64,000 bases of DNA, from contig NZ_RQET01000002.1 in the NCBI RefSeq assembly GCF_004769195.1, positions 1 to 64,000 on the forward strand. The letters are read 5' to 3'. A program made the position numbers and the translations under genes. The notes under the pieces were generated by a model that was not told where the DNA came from, did not search any database, and saw only the letters and a program-made list of their open reading frames with translations. Of this stretch, positions 1 through 6,754 are shown in pieces (the first letter of the stretch is position 1; each line of letters starts with the position of its first letter). The stretch comes from Leptospira fletcheri (GTDB lineage: Bacteria > Spirochaetota > Leptospiria > Leptospirales > Leptospiraceae).

Positions 1-65
1 AAAACGACGAACCAATTTTAGAAAATTAGGAAATTTCTTTCTGAAGAAATGTCAGCCGAATACTA

Positions 66-239
66 TCACTGTACAAATCTGAGAAAACCATAATTCTCGC
101 AATGCCTCTTCCAGGTCTCATAGAGGAACTTTACAAACTCCGAATCGTACTTATCTAATTCATTCTTTCTCCTCTTCAGATATTCATAGAATCTGGATCG
201 AGATGGTTTTCTCGAATTTAACAACTGTTCAATCGGATA
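66..239 (-). other. short open frame (57 codons) with no recognised product, possible gene remnant
   Basis: On the minus strand the frame is open from just after a TAG (rc of 240-242) to a TGA at 66-68. The only plausible start is a TTG a few codons in. The translation is charged and helical in look (for example RFYEYLKRRKNELDKYD) and reads like real protein rather than random sequence, but no start with a ribosome site is visible and I do not recognise a family. It may be the tail of a decayed gene or chance coding. The rest of 1-275 shows nothing else supportable. Confidence 0.2.
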
Positions 240-275
240 CTACCGTACAACAGCATTAGAATAAAATAAACTTTT

Positions 276-1001
276 CTAAAAGGTTTTCCCAAAAGATAAA
301 TTAAAAAATGCATTCCCTGACTTTGAAACTGAACTTACAGCAAGGTTTTGCTCATAAAGGGTTGTCGATATATTAGCAACTTGTGTACCTGGATCAAATA
401 TTCTTTGATCATATTGTGCCTTAGCGGAACGCCCACCTGTGACTTCTTTTAGAATTCCAATTTCTGTCTGTAAAAATGAATTTTCCCAAAAACTCCATCG
501 CCATCCAAAATTTAGTGTAACGTAACCTACATTAAATCTCCTATATACTATATCCGTAGCTGATGAAGTTGTAAACCCCTGATTCCCTCCTAAAATAAAA
601 TCACGCCCCAAGTGAAAATTTTGCCTATAATCTGGCTGCCTACCAAGCGTCAACGTAATAAAAAATGAATTTGCAAATGGAAAGTATCTTAAATATGCCA
701 ATCCACCTGTTTTACTTGACTTCGAAGATTTATTAGAGCAAGAAAGCAATTGTGAATCGCAGCCGCTCGCAAAGTTATTTTCGATTTCTGCATCTCGCAT
801 AGTATAATTTAACGTTAATCCTATAGCAAATTTAGAAGATAGCCTTCTTTCATACGAAATTGTAGATGCAACAACTGGATCTAAGACTGAAGCACCAACC
901 ATTACTACATTTTGTTTCAATTCCTTTTCCTCTGCGTATAAAGGAATTGAATATAAAAATCTAAAAGCCAAGATACATAAATATGTTCTTTTGATAATCA
1001 T
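276..1001 (-). CDS. outer-membrane beta-barrel-like protein, paralogue A
   Basis: A 241-residue protein of unknown function. The N-terminus looks like a signal peptide (basic start, hydrophobic stretch, possible cleavage after LYA near residue 23). The mature part is rich in alternating aromatic/polar strands (SYERRLSSKFAIGLTLNY, GWRWSFWENSFLQTEIG) and ends in Phe (FGKTF), as outer-membrane barrels often do. It is clearly paralogous to the product at 2182-2913: both share a GGL-YLR(Y/F)YPF block, a GWRWSFWE block and a GxRS---YD-RI--PG block. The start overlaps the stop of a 26-codon upstream ORF as ATGA, suggesting translational coupling. The region is AT-rich compared with the rest of the window. 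Function is unknown; surface barrel is inference from sequence texture. Confidence 0.75.
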   Translation of the reverse strand: MIIKRTYLCILAFRFLYSIPLYAEEKELKQNVVMVGASVLDPVVASTISYERRLSSKFAIGLTLNYTMRDAEIENNFASGCDSQLLSCSNKSSKSSKTGGLAYLRYFPFANSFFITLTLGRQPDYRQNFHLGRDFILGGNQGFTTSSATDIVYRRFNVGYVTLNFGWRWSFWENSFLQTEIGILKEVTGGRSAKAQYDQRIFDPGTQVANISTTLYEQNLAVSSVSKSGNAFFNLSFGKTF

Positions 1002-1078
1002 TCGAACTTTTCCAAAATAGATTTATAAGGTGCTTTATCGTCGCAAAGAATCAGGCAATTTTCTTTGTCTAAGTTCAT
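998..1078 (-). CDS. 26-residue small ORF with strong ribosome-binding site, coupled to paralogue A
   Basis: The frame starts at ATG (first base 1078) and ends with a TGA that overlaps the ATG of the downstream barrel-like gene (ATGA at 998-1001). It is preceded by AGGAGGTGAT, almost the full complement of the 16S 3' end, ending six bases before the ATG. The peptide begins MNLDKENCLILCDDKAPYK. I recognise no family. It could be a leader peptide that sets translation of the following gene, a small protein, or the remnant of a larger gene that kept its ribosome site. The strength of the Shine-Dalgarno is the main evidence; the next gene has no ribosome site as good. Confidence 0.45.
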   Translation of the reverse strand: MNLDKENCLILCDDKAPYKSILEKFE

Positions 1079-1239
1079 AAGAACATCACCTCCTAATATC
1101 GATATCCCGGAAGAAAACCAACTCTTCTACATTAGTTTATTTTCCTAACTGGAGATCCAAAACAATCTCCAAAAGAAATCAGATTCCCTTTTTACCAAAT
1201 TTCCATTGATTATCCGATTTCTCTTATTTTAATATAACT

Positions 1240-2100
1240 GTGTCCCTGACTCATTTGAAAAAGTTGATTTTACTCTGGGCTGTACCCTTCGTAACATATT
1301 GCAATCGCGGAAGCAGTTCCGATATGGCACAGAATTTGACCCTGATTTCTCTTCTTACGGGGGGATCCGGGTGTGCGACTTTACAACCTACGAGTACTGT
1401 GCGACGGATGGCATTCGGCTATTTCAACGAGACAATAGGAACAGATCAAGGAATTCATACCGAAAATAAGATGCTAATTAACAATCTTGAATTAGGTCGA
1501 GGCGTGGTAATGATTTCTACTTCGACTGATTTGTCAAAATACTCGTCCTTTTTTTATAAAAATTACGATCCTTGTTCTCAAGTAGATACGTATCAATCCT
1601 CTCCTTCGCCCGATATCGCCTTGCACCAACATTCTCCAAATATTTCAGTGCCTGGTCCCATTTCTGGGTCTGGAAATTATTTGGTCATTACGGAATCAAA
1701 TCAGGCGACGACCGCTGCCCCATCTGATGTTATGGTCTCGCTTAGTTCCGCAAATCCTTGCAAAAGCCCTGTTATAGTTACTACTTCGAGTCAGCCTGTG
1801 AGCTTTTACCAGATTGGATCGAATTCACTCCTTTTTCTCTATATATCGAACATTACCATTAGCCAGTCCGTAAATATTTATAGCACCACTACCAGTTTAG
1901 TACCTTTTGCGAATTTCCAATATCTATCGGGTACCAACGCTTGTTTTCCTGATTCCTTTAACACTGGAGCTTTTTCCATAAATGGAGCGAGTACATTTTA
2001 TCATGTTATACTTAACCCTTCCACAAATGGTAGCTACTATATCTTCTTAAATGGAATAAACTTGGCGACACCAAGCGATATAACAGTAAAGATTCAATAA
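1240..2100 (+). CDS. putative lipoprotein, Leptospira-type, unknown function
   Basis: A 286-residue product from a GTG at 1240; a TTG at 1252 is an alternative. The N-terminus is basic then hydrophobic (LKKLILLWAVPFVTYC) with Cys21 in a VTYC context, which fits the relaxed spirochaetal lipobox. The rest is rich in Ser, Thr and Asn with few charged residues and several Cys (CATLQP, PCSQ, NPCKSP, NACFP), typical of exported Leptospira proteins annotated as hypothetical lipoproteins. No domain is recognised. It lies between the two paralogous barrel-like genes but on the opposite strand, and is AT-rich like them. A surface or periplasmic lipoprotein is inferred from the signal only. Confidence 0.65.
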   Translation: MSLTHLKKLILLWAVPFVTYCNRGSSSDMAQNLTLISLLTGGSGCATLQPTSTVRRMAFGYFNETIGTDQGIHTENKMLINNLELGRGVVMISTSTDLSKYSSFFYKNYDPCSQVDTYQSSPSPDIALHQHSPNISVPGPISGSGNYLVITESNQATTAAPSDVMVSLSSANPCKSPVIVTTSSQPVSFYQIGSNSLLFLYISNITISQSVNIYSTTTSLVPFANFQYLSGTNACFPDSFNTGAFSINGASTFYHVILNPSTNGSYYIFLNGINLATPSDITVKIQ

Positions 2101-2181
2101 TAATGATAAAATGATCGATAGATATCTTCCTTATCAAAGCGCCTATAATATAATCTTTTTAAATTACAAAGAAATCTATTT

Positions 2182-2913
2182 TTAGAATTTTACTCCTGCC
2201 GAAAAATTCAAAAAGGAACCACCAGGACGTGAAATATTACTTTGAGCATAGGCTACTTCGAAGAGCAACGTGTTTAGACTAGCGATGCTCGCTCCGGGCG
2301 CTGAAATACGACTGTCATAATGAACACTAACAGATCTATGACCGGAAAATTCTTTTATTGCCCCTACTTCGGCTTGAACAAAGAATTTTTCCCAGAAACT
2401 CCATCTCCATCCTACAGTGATAAGACCAAAATTTACATTCGTTCGCTTGTATTCTAACATTGTCACTGACGAACTCGTCGATGACGATGGAGAATCCAAA
2501 TTAAAATCCTGATTTAAATGCATGTCTTGTTTTAAATTTGGTGTGTTTCCGGCACCTAACGATAGAAAGAAGGAACCTGAAAATGGATAAAATCGTAAAA
2601 ATAACAATCCACCCAATTTTTTAGATTTATTATCAATCTTGCAATTTGAATCCGGCAAGATACAGCCGAATATTTCATTCTGATGCGATTCATCGTCAGA
2701 TCGCACGAAATTAGCAGATAATCCGACCGAAAGTTTTTCCAAAGTAAATCGTTCGTAAGAAAGAGAAGTTGACAATACCGGTTCAATTCCGGAAAATCCC
2801 GCGAAAATAGCGTTTCTACTTTTTTTTCCTTCCCCATCCTCAGCTAAAATGGGTAGTGATAAAAGGAGGAAAATAATCGAAAAATTAGCGAAACTGGGGC
2901 GAGAGCGGTACAC
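2182..2913 (-). CDS. outer-membrane beta-barrel-like protein, paralogue B
   Basis: The frame is open further up, to a TTG at 3006, but I place the start at the GTG whose first base is 2913. This gives 243 residues, matching the 241 of paralogue A, and puts a signal peptide (SFANFSIIFLLLSLPILAEDG) at the N-terminus. The TTG at 3006 is better read as part of a TTGACA promoter element. Shared blocks with paralogue A include SYERFTLEKLSVGLSANF, GWRWSFWEKFFVQAEVG and HYDSRISAPGASIASLNTLL; it ends in Phe. Function is unknown. It follows flgF (stop at 3014) on the same strand, but composition and family say it is not part of the flagellar unit. Confidence 0.72.
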   Translation of the reverse strand: MYRSRPSFANFSIIFLLLSLPILAEDGEGKKSRNAIFAGFSGIEPVLSTSLSYERFTLEKLSVGLSANFVRSDDESHQNEIFGCILPDSNCKIDNKSKKLGGLLFLRFYPFSGSFFLSLGAGNTPNLKQDMHLNQDFNLDSPSSSTSSSVTMLEYKRTNVNFGLITVGWRWSFWEKFFVQAEVGAIKEFSGHRSVSVHYDSRISAPGASIASLNTLLFEVAYAQSNISRPGGSFLNFSAGVKF

Positions 2914-2974
2914 TCGATTTCTCGAAATAGAAGCCCGGAGGAAAGCTACGCTTGGTCTTCTTTTGTCGAAGAAT

Positions 2975-3003
2975 TGTGTACTGCTCTCGGTTAGGATTGT
3001 CAA
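2975..3003 (-). promoter_or_regulatory. candidate sigma70-type promoter for paralogue B
   Basis: On the minus strand a perfect TTGACA (3003-2998) is followed after 17 bases by TACACA (2980-2975), a weak -10. It lies in the gap just after the flgF stop and about 60 bases upstream of the proposed GTG start of the barrel-like gene. The -35 is exact and the spacing ideal; the -10 matches only three of six bases. Confidence 0.35.
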
Positions 3004-3013
3004 CAAAAAATAT

Positions 3014-3877
3014 CTACCTCAGAATATCGTTCAACAAACGACCTAACATCTGATCCTGCGTTTGGACGGTTTTTTGGTTCGCTTCATAGGAACGATTCAC
3101 TTCGATCATTTCCACCATTTCGGTGACTACACTCACGTTAGACGCCTCTAGATACCCTTGGAGAACGTTCGGTTCGTCTTTCTCTTCGAAGGGCATCGGC
3201 TCTCCGGACTCGGGCGTATCGGAATAAAAGGAATCCCCTTCCTTATCCAAATGCCTCGGATTTTCCACGGTCCGTATTTTGATCTTATCCAACAGAACCG
3301 GAGTTTCGAATCTGTTCTTGTCTATGGAAGTGGAATTGACCGGATCGTTTCCGATTTCTCCGTTGATCCACACTTCCCCGTTTTCCCGGATGATGAAATT
3401 TCCTCTAGCGACTTTGATAGGACCGTTTTCTCCCATCAACGGAAATCCCTGAGGGGTGACCAGATACCCGTTCGTATCCAGAACGAATGCTCCGGAACGG
3501 GAAAGTCTTTCCCCCCGGTTCGTAAGCACGCTGAAAAATGCGGGGTGCTCGTTCCCGGGACGATCCTGGAGCATCAGATCGAAAGGATTGTCCGTCTTCT
3601 TTACGGCTCCCTGTTCGAACCTCGTATAAACTTCGTTGATTTCCCCGCCTAATCCTAGTTTGCCGATTACTGGCGCGGTGTCGAAGGATCCCATCGGAAC
3701 CTTACCCACTCCGTCTTCGTTGTATCTATGCAGCAATAATTCGGGAAATGTTTTGAATACCGTGGTATCTCTCTTATATGCGGTCTTATCCACGTTGGCC
3801 AAATTGTTGGAGATCACATCCATCCGTGTCTGCTGGATGGTCATCCCGTTGGACCCGGTATATAATCCTCGTAGCAT
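3014..3877 (-). CDS. flgF: flagellar basal-body rod protein FlgF
   Basis: A 287-residue flagellar rod/hook family protein. The N-terminal rod signature is plain ([20 protein letters not shown], then [15 protein letters not shown]) and the C-terminus has the matching helix ([38 protein letters not shown]). In the family these two ends pack as a coiled coil in the rod. The middle carries the FlgF/FlgG-type beta domain ([39 protein letters not shown]). The protein is a second FlgG-like paralogue besides the one at 12145-12942, and as the proximal-rod member the name FlgF is the best fit. It stands alone, separated from the main flagellar operon by the ATP-grasp operon at 4004-9003. Confidence 0.88.
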   Translation of the reverse strand: MLRGLYTGSNGMTIQQTRMDVISNNLANVDKTAYKRDTTVFKTFPELLLHRYNEDGVGKVPMGSFDTAPVIGKLGLGGEINEVYTRFEQGAVKKTDNPFDLMLQDRPGNEHPAFFSVLTNRGERLSRSGAFVLDTNGYLVTPQGFPLMGENGPIKVARGNFIIRENGEVWINGEIGNDPVNSTSIDKNRFETPVLLDKIKIRTVENPRHLDKEGDSFYSDTPESGEPMPFEEKDEPNVLQGYLEASNVSVVTEMVEMIEVNRSYEANQKTVQTQDQMLGRLLNDILR

Positions 3878-4003
3878 ACCTTTTCTCCCGTTCTACTTCC
3901 GTAATGTACATCGGTATTTTTCGGATTTCCGAAAGAGGGATTTTGTCCCATATAGAAAAAACCTTTGACAGTCCCTTGTCTCGCAAGGATATCTATCCGT
4001 TAA

Positions 4004-5269
4004 ATGAAAATGAAAGGGTACTTTCTTTCCGTCGGGGCAGGCAGAAACCAATTACCTTTAATCCGAGCTTGCAGGGATTTGGGGCTGGAAGTCATCTCCG
4101 TCGACCGAGACGACCGCGCTCCCGGCTTTGCTCTCTCCAACCTCAAAATCATAGAATCCACCAACGAATATCGCAAAATCCATAAATTGGTTTCGGAAAA
4201 CCCTCTTCCCATTCCCGTTCTCGGGGTCGGCACCAGGTCTTACGGAAAAGCGACTTACACCACCGCTTATCTCGCCGAAAAGCTGAAGTTACGGTACGCG
4301 AGTACGGACTCGATCTCTCTTTTTTCGGACAAGCGTATCCTAAAATCCGTCGCGAGCGGAAAAGGGATCCGTGTTCCGAATGAAATTCCTTTTTCGGAAC
4401 TCAAGGCAAAGGAGAAATCCTTCCCCTTCCCTTGGATCCTGAAGCCGAGCCAAGGCAGCGGCAAACAAGGAATCCAACTCCTCCATTCGAACTCGGATGT
4501 GGAACGTTTCCTTTCTACCCTAAATACTACAAAAAAGAAAAAGAGCAAAACGTCTCCCAAAGCGCCTTCTCCAAAATCGGTTCCTGAGGAAAAATGGGTA
4601 TTGGAAGAGTTCATCCTCGGAACGGAATGCACCGTTTTGGGTCTGGTATCGGATACGGAATTTCATCTAGTTAGTCTCACCTTAAAGGAGACTTCCGATT
4701 TCCCTCCCTTTCTGGAGGCGGCTCATAGACTTCCCTTTCCGAAAAAGGAACTCACTGGAGAAGTCTTGATGCTTTGCAGATCCTTGGTAAAAGCCACCGG
4801 ATTAAAGAACTGTCCTTTCGTTGCGGAATTCAAAATCGATCCTTCCGGAGAACCCGTATTGATCGAAGCCGCACCGGAAGTCGGAGGAGAATACCTAGCC
4901 GACGTCCTGATTCCCGAATATTCCGGTTACGATTATTTTGCCAACTTGGTAAAGCTGCTCGTAGGAGAACCCTTCGACCCGCCACCTTCTCTTTTGAAGA
5001 TCGACTCGAAGCGGAAAGCGCAGATCCGATTCGAAATTCCTCCGCGCGGAGTCTCGGTACTAAAACGGTTTTCCTCTTTTTCCAAAACCTCTTCCGAAAA
5101 GATACTTTTTGAAAAAGGTTTACAGGAAGTGGGTTCCAAATTGGACACATCCGCCGGAAACGAGGTCAGGCCCATGGTGATAGGAATCGAATCCCGCACC
5201 TCCTCTCCGGAAGAAGCCTGGAGCGAAAGCGTCAAAAGTAGAATCAAGGCCGAATACGATGTCCGCTGA
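4004..5269 (+). CDS. ATP-grasp family carboxylate-amine ligase
   Basis: A 421-residue ATP-grasp enzyme. The N-terminal pre-ATP-grasp Rossmann part is visible (GYFLSVGAGRNQLPLIRACR, then EVISVDRDDRAPG), followed by the ATP-binding lobe (FPWILKPSQGSGKQGIQLL near residues 144-163, and WVLEEFILGTEC) and the metal-binding end (CPFVAEFKIDPSGEPVLIEAAPEVGG). Members of this group join a carboxylate to an amine or other nucleophile through an acyl-phosphate; the substrate here is unknown. A Lys/Ser/Pro-rich insert (KKKKSKTSPKAPSPKS) interrupts the ATP lobe. The gene heads a four-gene operon: the next start overlaps its stop by 11 bases. The two methyltransferases that follow suggest tailoring of a metabolite or surface sugar, which is inference. 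Confidence 0.82.
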   Translation: MKMKGYFLSVGAGRNQLPLIRACRDLGLEVISVDRDDRAPGFALSNLKIIESTNEYRKIHKLVSENPLPIPVLGVGTRSYGKATYTTAYLAEKLKLRYASTDSISLFSDKRILKSVASGKGIRVPNEIPFSELKAKEKSFPFPWILKPSQGSGKQGIQLLHSNSDVERFLSTLNTTKKKKSKTSPKAPSPKSVPEEKWVLEEFILGTECTVLGLVSDTEFHLVSLTLKETSDFPPFLEAAHRLPFPKKELTGEVLMLCRSLVKATGLKNCPFVAEFKIDPSGEPVLIEAAPEVGGEYLADVLIPEYSGYDYFANLVKLLVGEPFDPPPSLLKIDSKRKAQIRFEIPPRGVSVLKRFSSFSKTSSEKILFEKGLQEVGSKLDTSAGNEVRPMVIGIESRTSSPEEAWSESVKSRIKAEYDVR

Positions 5270-5891
5270 CCATCCGTCAAAGGAAGTTTGGGAAAAGCAT
5301 TACACCAGACCCAAATCGAAGCTCGCCTATCCGGACGAGAATTTGGTTCGTATTTTAGCGCGCATCCCATCTCCGGGAGATTCCTTCCAAGCCCTGGATT
5401 TCGGTTCCGGTTCCGGAAGACATTGTGTGTTGTTAAAAGAATTCGGCTACGAAGTCAGCGCGGCCGATTACAGCCAAAACTCGATTTCTTCGATACGGGA
5501 ATCTTTCCCTTGGACAAAAACATTTCTCTTAAACAAGCCACCCTACCCTTTTTCGGATTCCGCATTCGATCTCGTTGTCTGCTGGGGAGTATTGCATTAT
5601 AATCCTCCCGAGCTTGCGAGAGAAATGCTACTCGATATAAAACGTATTATGAAAAAAGGATCCTTTCTTGCCGCTTCCGTTCGCGCCGAAGGAGACACTC
5701 ATTTGCGGGCAAAAGGGGAAAGGATAGGAACTCCCGACTTGGAAGGCGGATCTACTTGGTTTTATTCCGAAGATGAGATGAGACGAATCGGATCCGATTT
5801 CGATTCCTTTCAACTGGGATATACGGAACGAACACCTTTGGGAAAACTAGAAGAGAGGATTTGCCATTGGATCTTTCTCGCGAGGAAGTAA
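5259..5891 (+). CDS. class I SAM-dependent methyltransferase
   Basis: A 210-residue Rossmann-fold methyltransferase. Motif I is FQALDFGSGSGRHCVLLKEFG (near residues 45-64, key GSGSG), the acidic end of strand 2 is EVSAADYSQNS, and motif IV/post-IV reads FDLVVCWGVLHYNPPE. It resembles Methyltransf_11/25 proteins that act on small molecules; the acceptor is unknown. The ATG at 5259 lies inside the end of the ATP-grasp gene (11-base overlap) and its 3' end overlaps the next methyltransferase, so the genes are translated as a coupled set. The short C-terminal part (TPLGKLEERICHWIFLARK) has no extra domain. Confidence 0.83.
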   Translation: MSADHPSKEVWEKHYTRPKSKLAYPDENLVRILARIPSPGDSFQALDFGSGSGRHCVLLKEFGYEVSAADYSQNSISSIRESFPWTKTFLLNKPPYPFSDSAFDLVVCWGVLHYNPPELAREMLLDIKRIMKKGSFLAASVRAEGDTHLRAKGERIGTPDLEGGSTWFYSEDEMRRIGSDFDSFQLGYTERTPLGKLEERICHWIFLARK

Positions 5892-6754
5892 TCCGGAAAG
5901 AATGCCCGACGGACGGACTATGTTCCTGGGAACCTCTATACGTCTCGGAGTTTCAGGACTTCCATCTGCAAATCCGGATCTGCAAAACCTGCGGATTCCA
6001 AGCGCAATTCCCTCGCCCGAAACCCGAGGAATTGTATACGGAAGATTATTATACGGGAAAAGAAGGCTTCACTTACAGGGACGAGCGACTCACGGAAAAA
6101 TACGATCGATACGTCTGGTTTGCAAGATTGAAGAATATCTCCCGATTCAAGTCCTCGGGAAATTTTTTGGATGTCGGTTGCTCCTTCGGAGGCTTCCTCC
6201 AATGCGCCCGAGAAAAAGGGTTCTCCCCTTTCGGCGTGGAAATCTCGCCCTATTCCTCCGAAGTCGCAAAATCCAGAGGGATAGAAGTTTGGACTGGCCA
6301 ATTTCTAGAAGCGGACCTACCCGAAAATTTCTTCGACGTGGTAACCATGATCGAAGTCATAGAACACCTGGAAAATCCGAAAGCGGTCTTCGATAAGTTA
6401 GCGCGGATCCTAAAAACGAACGGACTCCTTGTACTCCAAACGGCAAATTTCGAAGGATGGCAGGCCAGAGAAGCCGAAGCGAAATACCATTACTATCTGC
6501 CGGGGCACGTATATTACTATTCCGCCTCTCTGATTCATAAAATTCTTGCCAAGAGGGGATTTCGGAAGCAAATTACCTACTTCGGAGTGGATTTTCCGTT
6601 GCTTGCCAAACTTTTAAAATCCAGAGGCTCCTTTTCCTCCTGGAAGGATTACGGAAAATGGTTTTGGACCGCTTTGTACCATTTCCGTAGCAAACTCAAA
6701 CAGGGCGGTTATCCTCTAACTTCTTCCATGGTACACTACGCGGTCAAACGATGA
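5867..6754 (+). CDS. SAM-dependent methyltransferase with N-terminal Cys-rich zinc-ribbon-like segment
   Basis: About 295 residues. I chose the TTG at 5867 over the TTG at 5861 because AGAGAGG at 5852-5858 then sits eight bases upstream. The N-terminus carries Cys residues in CPTDGLCSW and ICKTCGFQAQFPRP, spaced like the small zinc-binding domain that precedes the catalytic part in several sugar C-methyltransferases. The methyltransferase core follows: NFLDVGCSFGGFLQCAREKG (motif I), FGVEISPYSSEVA, then DVVTMIEVIEHLENP, the usual Methyltransf_23 signature. The substrate is unknown; nucleotide-sugar or lipid-linked acceptors are typical. It overlaps the preceding gene by 25 bases and the next by 4 (ATGA at 6751). 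Confidence 0.8.
   Translation: MDLSREEVIRKECPTDGLCSWEPLYVSEFQDFHLQIRICKTCGFQAQFPRPKPEELYTEDYYTGKEGFTYRDERLTEKYDRYVWFARLKNISRFKSSGNFLDVGCSFGGFLQCAREKGFSPFGVEISPYSSEVAKSRGIEVWTGQFLEADLPENFFDVVTMIEVIEHLENPKAVFDKLARILKTNGLLVLQTANFEGWQAREAEAKYHYYLPGHVYYYSASLIHKILAKRGFRKQITYFGVDFPLLAKLLKSRGSFSSWKDYGKWFWTALYHFRSKLKQGGYPLTSSMVHYAVKR

Noticed and set aside
2849..3046. Short plus-strand frame at the start of the barrel-like gene
   Set aside because: Antisense to the signal-peptide region of paralogue B and to the flgF end; no ribosome site.
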